Assembly (NCBI GenBank): GCA_013407085.1
Contig: JACCGJ010001951.1
Location: forward strand, 1 to 64,000
Direction: 5' to 3'
DNA from: Atriophallophorus winterbourni
Taxonomy: Eukaryota > Platyhelminthes > Trematoda > Plagiorchiida > Microphallidae
DNA: 64,000 bases
The notes beneath the pieces are model-generated. The model searched no databases. It worked only from the letters and a program-made list of their open reading frames with translations, and had not been told where the DNA came from. Below are positions 41,012-52,789 of this stretch, piece after piece. A program made the translations under genes and the position numbers. Numbering within the stretch: the stretch's first letter is position 1; each line of letters opens with the position of its first letter.

Positions 41012-41329
41012 TTGAGATTAAATCTGCGGGAACTTGGATCGGCTGAAGTATCATACTATCGTGGAAATGATTACCGTCAAAGTCACGGCATTGTATCGAA
41101 CAAGATCGCAAGAAATATGGTAAAAATACTTGATCTGGAAGACGAACTGTGCACCATCGTCATGCAGATCGAATCATCTATCAAGATTCAGGTCAGCTGC
41201 GTTCTAAAACTGGTTGCGTTAGCAATCATAACACAACACCTCCAGATTCTTCCGAGACGATCGAAAGGACCAAGGAACAAACCTATTCAAGATTACAAAA
41301 ATCCGAGGACGATTTAGAGCAGCGGTGGA

Positions 41330-41503
41330 TGTGATGATTGTTTGAATAACAATCAATAATAGTCGATAATGCTGCCATTTAAATTCTCGTTGTTAGTTAC
41401 ATTAATTAATACACACTGTGTGATTCGAGTCAGCGTGGTTAATTTTCAGTTCTATTCCTAGGTTTGTTATTTCGCTCAATTCAATACAATCCAATTCATT
41501 ACA
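41330..41503 (+). repeat. 3' LTR
   Basis: 174 bp, TG...CA, followed directly by the duplicated target GGAAC. The preceding bases 'gagcagcggtgga' could be the polypurine tract, though it is a weak one. Confidence 0.93.
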
Positions 41504-41519
41504 GGAACAAAGTGAAATA

Positions 41520-42434
41520 ATGTCACAATACACAAGACGTTCTCCATGTCTCACACATGTGACAAAATCCACCTGCCGTTTCAGCCAGATTGTTTAGAAG
41601 CTAGACGTTTTCCATGCCTTACTACAACTAATTTAGCTGACCTGGTCCCTTTAAGTGACAAACCCAGTTCCACGAATACCTATTTGGTATTCAATAGGAT
41701 TTTTAGTCAGGTCGTTTGGCGGCCACCACAAAACCCTTATAGCTGCTTGATAAAACAAGGAAGATAATAGCTGAACGAACATTTCTTCAACATGGTCCAA
41801 CCGCGGTTATATACCGATCAAGCTAAGCAGTGTATCTGACTCTTTGTGCAAACAGTTGCTTAGTAATGAACCGCTTAACTTGGAAGAAGCGACATGGACC
41901 ATTATCTTGACATATTTTCCGGGATTAATAACCGCATAATGAGGATGATAACATTGAGTCCGGAAGTCAAATTGCCGTTGATGATCTGGAACTGGTTTTG
42001 GATATCAAGAGCTCAAATTGTGTTCCATTGCATTAGTATGCTTTCGAAGCATCACATGCTTTCGCCAAAACTTAGGACGTAACCTATGTAAACGTGAATT
42101 TGCCATATCAGTTTTCCTGCGGAGTTGACGTTGCTTCCTTTGATGGTAAGCACACATTAAAATGATAACGGTTCAGGCAACAAGAATTCTCGACAATTTG
42201 AACTGCTTTCACTTCGTCCCTGGACATTTGTCGGGCACACGACACATTGTCCTTTAACTCTCCAATGGAAATCAACTCTAAATTTTCATCTGTATCCGTG
42301 CCTCCTTGCTGTACGCTGTACTCATTGTTGCAGGTCACAGTAAAATGAACTGGATCAAAAATGTTATTTTCAAGTGTGATGAGCTTGTTGCAGCGACCTG
42401 GTATTTGTTTAGTCACACAATACGCTTCAAACAA
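41520..42434 (-). pseudogene. BEL/Pao pol fragment interrupted by the LTR element
   Basis: Minus strand: 42434-42108 has ELISIGELKDNVSCAR and VENSCCLNRYHFNVCLPSKE (the BEL linker before the polymerase); 42000-41650 has HPHYAVINPGKYVKIMVHVA, KLSGSLLSN, and AAIRVLWWPPNDLTKNPIEY, a BEL/Pao reverse transcriptase core with shifts. The reading ends near the right end of the gypsy-like element. Confidence 0.72.
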
Positions 42435-42742
42435 GTCTACTTTAATAAGCAGGCCAAATGCGTTATCGGGACTATGATTTGAATCAAGATCCTCTAAATG
42501 TTCAGCAGTAGTCAGGTAGTTTTTTCGTCACTTTCTTCCTCATTTCTGGAAACTGCACGAACTCTTCCATCTAAGACAATTCAAATATTAGTCGGGCTGA
42601 TCGGACAATGTTGATAGCCTTCACAAGTCTCAGCGTGTGATCTAGCTCTAACTTGAGACGCAGTTCGTCAGCCAATTGTGCTAACAACAACAGTACCATA
42701 GGATTATCGGAGTTAAAATTAACTGCCGAACAAGAGCATGAT

Positions 42743-42928
42743 ACCAAAGTATTGTGCTGTTCACATCCCCATCCCTTACACACCACTACCAGTTTCAGGC
42801 TGTTTGCCATCGTCAGGTGGAGACAGTAAGATCAGGTTCAGTGAGCCTTGACGACCTGACGATGGCGAACAGCCTGAAACCGGTAGTGGTGTGTAAGAGA
42901 TGGGATGTGAGCACCACAATACTTTGGT
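42743..42928. repeat. repeat H hairpin (74-bp arms, 37-bp loop)
   Basis: Arms 42743-42817 and 42855-42928 are reverse complements with few mismatches ('cacaccactaccagtttcag' against 'ctgaaaccggtagtggtgtg'). The loop words also occur at 31486-31587, where only one arm is present. No ORF of its own. Confidence 0.88.
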
Positions 42929-43169
42929 CTTTTATATGCGCCTCGAGCGCTTGGCCAGGAATCACCTTGTGATTCAGTATTTGAACATCGTGGTTCTTTG
43001 TTAGAACCCTATATAACAGTGGCATACATATATAACTTTGTTTAAGAGCATGATACATTACCAACCAATGCAGATATACCGACTTGCCAGTCGAACGGGA
43101 CCATTTCATCGTTATTTGGATGTATCTTTGGCCATTGCTTCTCCATCTTGTCCCAATGTTCGAAAGGAA

Positions 43170-43595
43170 GCCAATTGAGTACTGTAACCGACAAATAGCT
43201 TCGAGGAAATTTCAGTTCAACGTCAAAGAATTCAGTCACCATATAAACACCAATGTTTCTATCCAACGGTTGAGTTACTCGTCCAAGCTTACCAAGATAT
43301 TGACAAGACAATACGTGAGATGAGTACGGTACTATTGAAGCAAAATAATTATACAATAAAAAGAGAAAACCTCAATTATTCTGCTTCGTACTGAATCCAA
43401 AAACACGAATATTCAACAGTTACAATGACAACGAGGTATCGCAACTGAAAAAAGCGCGGGAACGGTTAAATGAAGGTAACAGAAAAATGGGCTCGGTAAC
43501 GAATAAAGTCAAGTAGTTAAATAAAACAAAAATGGTAAAAGTATACGAAAATACTAGCAGATTTATACAATTAGATATCAGTAAAATGAATTCTA
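43170..43595 (+). repeat. ~400-bp direct repeat, right copy
   Basis: See 36735-37160. On the minus strand an open frame (43042-43356: SCQYLGKLGRVTQPLDRNIG, then HWDKMEKQWPKIHPNN) overlaps the left part, which argues that at least part of the repeat is BEL/Pao coding sequence rather than LTR. Confidence 0.75.
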
Positions 43596-44899
43596 ATGTT
43601 CATCTAATGTCTAAATTAAGAGACTATGATTATACAAAGCCTAAGGCTGTGAAAATACCAATAATTTAAATATTCAAATCATTTTATCATGATTGTTTCG
43701 AATGTAACGGATTATTTTAAATTGAGAACTATTACTTTGCAAGCGTTCATACAGGATTCAGTCTAATAGATGAAGATATAATATGGCCGATCTGGTGCAG
43801 ACCAGTTATTTTGAAAGCTAACAATCCTTAATCCGAATGATTGTATAAGGTGTGGAACTTCATTTATTTTTAGCTACCGGGTATGACATTGTTTAACGCC
43901 TCACTTGTTAGGCTTGATAATTTTCGATTTTTTCCTACATTTTAGGATGATGCCACGTGTGGCTTGAATACAGTTGAGGAAAAATTTATCTCATCTTTGC
44001 AGTGCTCACATCCTCTATACTTAACAACATGGGTGTGCATGTGCATGGGATGTGATCACTAAAAGTTGGTCATTTCAATAGTTCAATAGTTCAATAGCAT
44101 ATTACGTTGTGAGAAGCAAAAAGCTTTTAAAATCCGCAGGTTGACATGTACGGTAGAACATACAAGTAAATATTGACTGAAATTTGGGGTTTTATGACCT
44201 TATAGCGAGTCACATTCGTGTTCAACCTGCACCATCGCTGGATTTGTGTGGCATTTGGACAGCTAGTGAATCAAACCGGAACACGAATACCCACCACATT
44301 ATAACGAGCAGGACCCAATCAGGTTGGGGCGTGAGTACCTGAAATGATGGAAAACTGGGAAAAGAGTTAGAAAGTGAAAGTTGAAATGTGGTTAGCATAT
44401 AAATGGGACTCAACGTTGCCTAATTAAATATAACCATGATCATGGATTCCGGGAAATTGTGGGTCTAGTTTGTAATTGAACATTCTGAGAGAAAAAGAGA
44501 CAATATCATATTGAAGATTATTCAAGGCGAAACAAAGACGAGGAGAAAAAAAGTTTCTTTTGTAGTTGATGCGTGATGTATATAGAACGAGTTTACGGAG
44601 TTAGCCGCTTAGTTGTGAATTTATTGTGTTATAGGAGACCTAAAACTGAACAACTCTGATTTGGCGTCGACAGAATTTGGTAAAGCAAAATATGATTCCC
44701 ACGAATCTATCGATATTTCATTGAGAACAATTTTAGTTTCCCTAGTCTTTTAGCTTATGGGTGGTGAAACAGACATCTAGCCAGGTTGGTTGGTCGTCGC
44801 CGCGTTACGGCAGGCATCCTTTCGTCCTTTCATGACCATGGTTTCCAAACATGCACAGATTTATCTATATTTGGCCAAATGAATGCCCTTAGGAGCACA
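43596..44899. other. no gene recognised
   Basis: AT-rich DNA with short ORFs. The triplet 'caatagtt' repeat at about 44075-44098 is the only local structure noticed. Confidence 0.4.
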
Positions 44900-47100
44900 C
44901 AAAATGAGGCCAGCTCAAACTTCCTGAGGGCTCGGCGTAAAAGACCTGCCATTGTGCTGCCGGAGTTTGCCGAGTTCATGTACGTGGCGCAGACTGAGAT
45001 TGCATTTTATGATGATCCACAGGTCGCGTTCTGTATTTGTCACATGCAGCAATTGATCATCAGGAAGATAACGTGGAGCAGCGCTCATACGAGTGTAAAG
45101 AACACGAAATTTCGTTACTTCCAGAGGACGTTTTTTGTTACTTGACCATTTGTGTAGTGTGTTGAGGTCGTTCTGGAGCAAATTTACGCCTATTTTCAAT
45201 TTTTCCGGCGTAAAGCATTAAAGGTGTTTGCAGAGAACGCGTAACGTCGTTAATGAATATAAGGAACATGTAAGGACCCTATACTGAGCCTTGTGAAACA
45301 CCGCTTAGAGTGGCACATAGAAATGGAAAACAGCTGTCCACTCAAACTCGGTCGTTCTTTATCCAGTTACTCAATTTTCCACTGATTCCCTTCGAGGCTA
45401 ACCTCTGTGAGGTAGTCCATGGTCGACCCCGTCAAACGATTTAGGAAAGTCAATGTAAAGCATGTGAACTCCTACATCATGGTCAACAGCGCCCGTCCAT
45501 TGATTACGAACAAGCATAAGATTGGTCAAACAGCATCGGTTAAGTCGGAACCCATGTTAAGATTTAAATAATAGATGCTGTCTCTCGGCATAAACTACCA
45601 ACGTGTCTGCAATGACCGATTCCATTATTATAGACATGAATAAATAAATAAATGGTTTATTCTTGGATCTCCGAGGCATGCTATAGGTCAGTATTAGGAT
45701 GCTTGATATGGAGAACCACCTTCCTGGATCGGTGTGATTGAACTTCATTTCCGGTTATCGGGAAGATAACCGAAATTGAACAGGTGTTGAAAACGACCGC
45801 CCAAATATGAACATAATGATTAAGCACACGCACGAGTAATTTGTGGGTAGAAGTCATCAGGGTCGGCAAAGCTCTTTTTTGCAAGCTTTTCAGCTTACGA
45901 AGGGCAGCTTTGGTGTCAACATGAAGTCCGTGTCTGTTGATGAGGCCCAGTCATTGGAGACAGGTGTTACTGTAGCATCAGTGGGTTATTTAAATACAGA
46001 GAGAAACTGAAGTCGTAGTGTTTCAGCTGCTGCCTCGGTCGTTATAGTCGCACTTTTGGGGGTTTTGCAAATAGTCACCTCACCTTTTGTGTGTCTGAGA
46101 CGGATAAAATATCGGAAGAGCCGATTGGGGTTAGCAGAATTGGCACAATATAGACGATACTAGTAATGAAAACGCTTCTCTTGAATACGGGAGGTAATCA
46201 CGTTGCGGTACACACGGAAGCGTTCCCATTGTTCGGCAGAAGAGCTGCGGTTTCACACCGCGCACTCTGTGTTTCTTTTATGTATCACTTCCTGGTGCCA
46301 CTGAGAAAGATTTCCGTAGGCTTGCTAAAGTAACTTCCTTGAGTGCTGTACATAAGGAAAACTAATTATGAAGTTGGGTCGAGAATCGATACCAAGTGTC
46401 ATCCGCATTAATGACAGAGTCAGCAACTCACTCTTTGTACGAGTATATACGCACGCTTAGTGGTGCAGTACGCTGAGTTAGACGCCAGGCATCAAGAAGA
46501 CTGATGCCATATCCGACTGCAAAAAGCATGCTTTCATGGGGTCAAGATTGTTTTCTTCATTTGAGATCGGACTAGGGAGTCGGTACATGGAAGTTGAAGT
46601 AATATTTGCACAATTCATATAGCAGTAAAGAAAGCGTCGTTGTAAACAATCATGATCGCTTTTGGTGCTGCTCGCACTTTCCGGAACATAATGAATTATC
46701 GCAGCTCTAGGGGGAAATTGTTGAGACAAATTGTAGGTAGATCAACACGCAGCGAACTGAGTAAACTAGCGTGGGCGAAGGATGTGTGACAAGTGAGTTT
46801 ACCGAGTCTGACTGGCTTGATTGACCCAAGGTTCAACGAACTGAGGCAAATTATGGGCTCGTTTAACCTTAAACGGTAGATCAGGCGACCCTGGTACGTT
46901 GGTAAGAAAATAACAAATAGGTTTCTGCTGTTTCGTTTTTCTGCAAAGGCTCTGTTGTCTGAGACTTCTTGAAATTTGGTGACACTTACGTGGGAGAACG
47001 TGTATTTGTTAGAGTAGACTGAGGTGTAACTGTATGTCTTTTGGTTCAACAGTATTGGCAATGCTAGAGGCACGGGTCAGTTGCGAGACCCTACGTCGAT
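44900..47100 (-). pseudogene. CR1/Jockey-type LINE, decayed
   Basis: In minus-strand order: about 46730-46480 (open frame with SMYRLPSPISNEENNLDP), Arg/Lys-rich linker, about 45480-45250 with a reverse transcriptase stretch (VHMLYIDFPKSFD, then VSQ-type motif with shifts and FINDV), and 45199-44915 with LQNDLNTLHKWSSNKKRPLE and NTERDLWIIIKCNLSLRHV, the thumb region of CR1-type polymerases. Frames change often. A (TAAA)n tract lies at 45640-45653. Confidence 0.7.
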
Positions 47101-47653
47101 TGCTTTGAAGGTGAGCTAAATGAGACCTAACTGAAGGCAGCTGTGACAGCTAATTCTCTAGCAATGAAGACCACGAGGAAGTCGGATGATTATGTGATGT
47201 TGACGTGGCATTGAAAGCCGTATCAAAAGATGCAGCGTGCATGGAATAAGTTATTTGAGCTAAGCATAAAGGATTCAGTCGTGCGTCTTAGATGCTGAAA
47301 AGTAGATAGACACGAAGTTTGAACATTCTTGATAAGCTGTAGCTTCATTTCAGATAGGTACGGAACGTAGGATATATGTGACTCGTGGTAATACCGCGAA
47401 ATTGTCATATGCTAAGATGGAGGACCAACGCGGCGAGTGCACAGAAAACAATAACCCATTGATTGTGCAGAGGAACTAGGTATTTTCGAGCAAAACGTTT
47501 CAAGTAATTATGTATCAAGGGAAGAAGTTCTTGAACCGGAGTTTGGAAATATCTAACTGGAATAGAAGTTGTCGAGGTCGTCAACGAAATCTAAGTTAAA
47601 ACGTGTAGGATTTGTTCACGACAAGAAAAAGTCAAACCACGCGGCAACGATTT

Positions 47654-47801
47654 TGTAATGAATTGTATTGAATTAAATAAAACTATGAACCCGAAAATGG
47701 AAGCGAGAATAAATCAAGCTCAATATATATTGAAGTATATAAGTTTAGGAATAAGAATATGAATAACAGAATTATCGATTGTCATTTGAACAATCACCAC
47801 A
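47654..47801 (-). repeat. solo LTR with 5-bp target duplication
   Basis: In minus orientation it begins TGTGGTGATTG and ends CATTACA, like the LTRs at 37209 and 41330, and keeps 'caattcattaca' at its 3' end. GATTT stands on both sides (47649-47653 and 47802-47806). No internal element is attached, so it is a recombined solo LTR of a related family (148 bp). Confidence 0.85.
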
Positions 47802-47806
47802 GATTT

Positions 47807-48539
47807 TCATTGATTTGATCCTTCAAATTAGACTGGCAGTGTTAATGAGTGATCTTAAGTGAGACTGTGCCAATCTGATCAACAGTGCCATTCCACCATA
47901 ACTTTGTTTAATCTTATCGTTTTCGGGAAAAGATTCCAGAGTTTGTCCTTCTTATTTAAATTAAGGTTTTATTGCGAAATTTCGGTTTTTCCGCTTTGTT
48001 TTCTCCATTTGTTAAGTTGTACTTAAAATCTCGCAAAATAGTCTGTGAGAATTATCCGACCGCAGTGCGGTTCCCATTCGAAGCCTTCTTACTTGAGAAT
48101 TTTAACCAGAACCTACATCGCACGATAGCATGGTCAGAATCTATACACATTCCAAAAGTAGTGGGAGTCGTCAATGCAACCTCTCCAGCGAGCACTTATC
48201 GCAATATGGTTTATTTGGGCCTAAGTTTGGCTTCCATCCGGTGAACACGGTGCGGCTTATTGACATCTTTTTGGCGAATGGAGTACTGCTGCACCCATTT
48301 TCTCTTTTCCAGACCTACGTACGAATTGACGCCAATCCATCCTCCTCTGTATTGACTACCCTGTGATTCCTCTGACCCCACCATTTACGGAACATTGGTA
48401 ACCGATACCCAATTTCATGAACTCCACCCGACCCCCTGTTCTGACTATCCTGTGGTTCTATTTTAAGCTCATAGCTTTTTGTACCAAAATATACTATTGA
48501 CTATTGCTAATGAATAATTGAGATTTTGCATAGGATTGT
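47807..48539. other. no gene recognised
   Basis: A plus-strand ORF at 47972-48244 (90 codons) has no motif I know. Otherwise unassigned. Confidence 0.35.
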
Positions 48540-49190
48540 ATTAACCATTTGCCATCTGTGCGTTGGCCTTCGGGGTGAAACATTCCACCTAATTGTGAAA
48601 TTGCAGCTACAAAGCGGAAGATGTCCGTCGGGGCAGTCGGGTGTTGGTATAGTGCTGAATTCATGTGCCGGATCCTACCTAACATTCCTTACATTAGTAG
48701 AATGTCCGCAATTAAACTAGTTTCTAATAATAGACCCAACACAGAATGTTCTAATCAGATATGCTTGTTGATTGTAGTAGTTTACATCCCAACTGACACC
48801 AATTCTCCTGACGAGAAGAACGCCTCCCACGACGATCTGTATGCTCTTTTGCGACGCACATAAAGCTTTGATATTGTTGTCTTAGCGGGAGATATGAATG
48901 CCGGACTGGGTCGCTTAGATTTTTCTGAAACACAATTACGTGGTATGTTTTGTCTTAAGGACAGATAATGGCAAACGGTTCATACAATTGTGCACAAAAT
49001 CTCGGTGATTGATTAAAAGTATTTTTTCATAATAAAATGCGTCAATGTGCCGCATGGCGATCACCGAATGGAAGCCAACCTTTGGTCCTAATCGACCATA
49101 TTGCAATAAGTGCTCACTGGAAAGGTTGCATTAAGGACTGCCACTCCTTTTGGAATAACTATAGATTCTGATCAGGTTCTTTTGCGATGT
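48540..49190 (+). pseudogene. RTE endonuclease (APE-type) fragment
   Basis: Reads RMSAIKLVSNNRPN, VVVYIPTDTNSPDEKNASHD, DLYALLRRT, FDIVVLAGDMNAGLGRLDF (the G-D-x-N catalytic block) and, shifted, IDHIA-like sequence near 49092-49110 and D-S-D near 49166. Stops break it. The same domain occurs at 8041-8595. Confidence 0.78.
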
Positions 49191-49505
49191 CACTCACTCA
49201 GCCCTCTCCGTGCCGGGTGGCACATGAGGCGAAGACAACTTCACGCCAGTGGTTCCGGTCTGTCGCTGCTTCCGTTGCCGTCTGCACCGTGAATCCTTGT
49301 GCATGTAGTTCGCGTTCCAACGTTCGCGCCAAGTTTCGTTGGGCCGTCCCCTTTTCGTTTACCTTGCGGACGCCAGTGAATGGCTACCTTCGTATGCGAA
49401 CTGGGATCCATCCTGCATACATGACCGAGCCACGGATCTGTTGTCTTCGTTTCCGTAGCAATGTAGGTTTTACGGGATAGGGTTGCTAGCCCTAAGCCCA
49501 ACCCT
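49191..49505 (-). pseudogene. non-LTR retrotransposon ORF C-terminus, inverted
   Basis: The minus strand reads TTDPWLGHVCRMDPSSHTKV, AIHWRPQGKRKGDGP and, after a frame change, an R-x-x-W-R and C-A-T-R-H ending at the left end. This is the conserved C-terminal tail (GHVxRM, WxPxGKRKxGRP) of CR1/RTE-type ORFs. It is a different subfamily from the RTE copy at 53750-54010. Confidence 0.72.
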
Positions 49506-50029
49506 CCTCCTTTCTCAGACGGGCTTGGGACCGTCCTTGGCGATGTAAGCTCTCGTTAATGTCAGTTTCGAAGCCTTTAAATGGGAAACGTATTGCGATC
49601 GAAATATTCTCAGCTTGTAGTCCAATAAATTTATAGCACCACCTTGATTAACTTACTCACAGTTGCTCTGTGTGAAACTGCCGATGTAAGATCGACGACG
49701 ATAGAGGAACTTACGCGCGACGCAGCAATAACAGCCTGTGGTACTTCACAACCAGCCCAGAGTTCCACTGGATTTCACTGCTTTATTGAATTTCTTCACC
49801 AGAGCCGCCAAATTCTTTCTGATCCTGAACACAACAAAGAGCGTAGACGCGTAACGTATGAACTTAAATGATACTCGATACTAAGCAGAAAAGTGCTGGT
49901 CGAAAAAATGGAAATAACATATAATGCTGGTAAAGTGCGCAAACTCTTCCAGCTTTTTTGACCGACAAAAAGTGAATGAGACGGTACTCTTATCACTAAT
50001 AAGAATAGCGGCTCTCGTGTTGGGTCGAA

Positions 50030-50345
50030 CATTTTACTTTTCAATGGTTGTGTGGCAGTTAAGCATTCGGTACATACTACAGGTGTTCACGGAAGTGCAA
50101 TCGTGAAGCACTTCTGTTCTGCGCGGCTAACATCGTGCTAAATTAATTGGCCAACGGTAGTGAGCTGCATGCTGAAACACACTGGAGTCTCACTACAATT
50201 TCTATCCCCCCTCTTATTTGTCTAGGCATGGACAACATGACAGTATCTTAGCCCACATGCAGTCTCTGACTGTGGCACTTTGCCTGTATCAGGTTTGTGC
50301 TTTCATACCATACATACCGGTGTAATGCTGTCTCTGATGATGATG
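50030..50345 (+). repeat. RTE 3' UTR end (family B) split by SINE-like repeat A
   Basis: 'ggttgtgtggcagttaagca' at 50046 and 'accggtgtaatgctgtctct' then 'gatgatgatgaac' at 50317 are neighbouring blocks of family B in other copies (e.g. 54340-54390). Here repeat A lies between them. Confidence 0.8.
50100..50312 (+). repeat. SINE-like repeat A, full-length copy
   Basis: The most complete plus copy: 5' 'ctgcgcggctaacatcgtgc' to 3' 'gtttgtgctttcataccata'. Inserted in the RTE 3' UTR. Confidence 0.9.
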
Positions 50346-50479
50346 AACATTTTCAAGAACAATTTAGCTGGCCGCCTGCAACGCATTCATTGCTTCATGA
50401 CCTGTAAGCGTAGATTTTCCCAGTCATTTAGAACTTAAAGCATGTATCAAATCCATGAAGCAATTCAAGGCTGCTGACC

Positions 50480-50879
50480 TGTTTTGCTCAAGGAAGGTCT
50501 CTCAATCCTTTGTGAAGTGTGGTTATCAGAATCCATTTCCCAGAGCTGGTATTATACCTATATTCAAAATTTGCGCTAAGTTCCCGCTCTAATAACCGCG
50601 AGATAAATCTCACCCCCCCATTATCACGAGATTGTTAGCATCCATATGCCTTCGAAGATTAATATCGCAGATCCGAGAGTAGCAAGCTGGCTTTCGGCCT
50701 GGTAGATGCTTGTAACCACGTTTTTACTTTTCAACAGGTTTTAGAACTACAGCACAGTTATCGGCGGCCGATAATAGTCATCTTTTTAGCCTTCAATTGA
50801 GCATTTGATTCAGTCGATCGAAATCTCCCGTTTAACACCTTGCGTTCCGAATAAGTTAATCAACGTACTGTGTGCACAT
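50480..50879 (+). pseudogene. RTE reverse transcriptase N-terminal part
   Basis: Broken plus-strand reading with the usual order of segments: an ITARSISP-type piece in the first palm area (about 50600), QAGFRPGR-type at about 50690, and a final L-x-x-x-F-D-S-V-D-R at 50790-50825. It ends where an inverted RTE 3' UTR begins. Confidence 0.6.
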
Positions 50880-52780
50880 TCATCATCATTGACAGCATTA
50901 AACCTGTGAGAAGTACCAAATGCTTAACTACCATTCAATCATGACACAGTAAAAGTTCTAAAAAATATGGGGAAGGGTGGGACCTAAAAAACTACTGAAC
51001 CTTTGAAATATTAGACACAGACATACTTAGATGGGGTGTCTACAACTCAAATTAAACATTCAAGCAAGTATTACGAACGAGTAGAGCGACATCAGTATGA
51101 CAGCTTCTTTGCAGCCTTCGCTGTCACGCATCATAACAAGCTTTCTTCGCCATTTCACTTAACAACAGACAAGATTAACGAAACACTCCAAGAAGCTTTC
51201 TACAAAGAGACCCCCACTGAACACGATTTTGGGCCATATCACTAAGGTTAATAAGTCACTGCAAATTTTGATCTTTTGCACCACAACCTGGGAGACGAGT
51301 CCCACCAACCGTGGCTAGTTCAACAATCAAACGCTTCATCTGCTTGAGCCAAGTCGGAGTCTGGTCGTCATTACAACGACGTCATTTCGAGTTAGGAGTG
51401 GCAAACAAAACCGCGTTAGGAAAACGATGATTTCCAGTTCGCAATACGTGGCCTAATCAGCGAAGTCTGTGCACGTTAACTTGTTTTTAAAGTGTATAGG
51501 TCGCTACAAAAGATTATATTACGAATAGTTGCGTTACGTGATAAATATCCCCAGCGATAGTGCGGAGACAGCAATTGACGACGACTTGTAGACGTCTTAT
51601 TTCTTCTTTTCTCAATGTCCAGCTTTCACATCCGTACAGTAAAACCGTGCGTACCATTGAGCTGTAGTTACAAACCTGTTTGACGCCACTGATGAGCTAA
51701 GTTACGAAAAGCTACCATATCTCTGGAAATGTGAGCTGAGACTTTACTTAAACAACCGTTGCTAGTAATGCAACTACATAAGTAGGTAAAACAGCCCATA
51801 GCCGCAAGTTCTTCATTATTGAGGCAAAGTGCTGTTTTGATCGGATCAATATCCTGTAACAGAACTTTTCGCATGAAAGGTGCAAAACGCATACCGAAGG
51901 ATGGTATGATACTTCATAGACGGTCTGAAGTAGACTGAGCATCCGTCTAGGAATCAGAGTAGAACGACGTCGTCGGCATAATCTAAATCAAAAAGTTTCT
52001 TCTCGCGGCCTATCTGAATGACCGGCGTCGTTGCGACTACATTACAAAATGGAAAAATGGCGAATTCGGAAAACCTTATCGGACACTACGTACTGTAAGA
52101 AAGTTGGCTGGCAGGATATTGTACACCATAACGCGCCCAGAACTATAGAAATAATGCCCCCGAAATGTGTTAACGTACTTTTGTGGGACACATGTGGGAC
52201 ATAAGCTGTCTATTTTGTCAATTGATCACAACTGATAGTGCATACAGTTAGACTAAGAAAAGGGTAAATCAATTTACGCATGGTTAATGTTCAATGCATG
52301 CGTGATCTGGCGCACGTTTGCTGCTCCGCAGCATCTCCCTTTACCAAAGACAGAATTAAGACGTATTCACCTGTGATTAGAGCATGAAGTACGCACACCT
52401 TTTTATAAATAGTTATGATTATAGATTCTCCCCAACGCTGAAGAATAGTTTCCGTGGCCCATACCTGACGATAAGGTCAACTAGAGTGCTTAATAGAATA
52501 TCGCAAACGTTCTTGAACAGAACCGGGCCAGTCCATCGAGACCAGCGGCCTTGAGTCTTTTCACGGACCTTGATTTCTGCTTGTCTAGGAGGCGTTAAAT
52601 TAACCTACCAGGGTTTACAGCACAAAATAGAAACCAATCGGACATCTGCTGCTGGCTAGCAAAATTTCTCATGAAAATGCTCCGCCTAAAGAGACAAGCC
52701 TCGCTCTTTGTTAGTTATTATGGTGCCATCGTTCTCTGTGATTATCTCGCTGACTCCAATGGTTTTAGTTTACATGGTAT
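50880..52780 (-). pseudogene. RTE-like LINE 3' half, inverted, relatively long copy
   Basis: 50880-51250 is the inverted 3' UTR (family B). 51250-51500 encodes on the minus strand an RTE C-terminus (RLPGCGAKDQNLQ, LSDMAQNRVQWGSLC). 51600-52000 encodes the thumb and palm: FTYLCSCITSNGCLSKVSAH, ISRDMVAFRNLAHQWRQTGL, and at about 51975 a D-D-V-V-L-L remnant of the catalytic box. 52000-52780 holds broken upstream parts. Confidence 0.75.
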
Positions 52781-52789
52781 GATCATCTG

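Larger units (their letters stand above)
37209..41503 (+). mobile_element. Ty3/gypsy-like LTR retrotransposon with both LTRs and target duplication
   Basis: LTRs of 174 bp (37209-37382 and 41330-41503) start TGTGATGATTG and end ATTACA. The 5-bp sequence GGAAC occurs directly before (37204-37208) and after (41504-41508), a clean target-site duplication. A possible primer-binding site (TGGCGTCGCGAGC) starts 2 nt after the 5' LTR. The internal region runs gag, protease, reverse transcriptase, RNase H, integrase, all broken by stops and by insertion of repeat C. The LTRs differ at roughly a dozen sites, so the insertion is not recent. Confidence 0.93.

Noticed and set aside
43042..43356. Minus ORF of 104 codons as a host gene
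   Set aside because: It overlaps the direct repeat that also occurs at 36735-37160 and lies upstream of BEL/Pao pol, so it is more likely part of that element.
51036..51245. Plus ORF and its relatives at 21567-21761 and 54034-54246 as a conserved small protein family
   Set aside because: The similarity among them is explained by the shared RTE 3' UTR, and the ORFs run antisense to the element.
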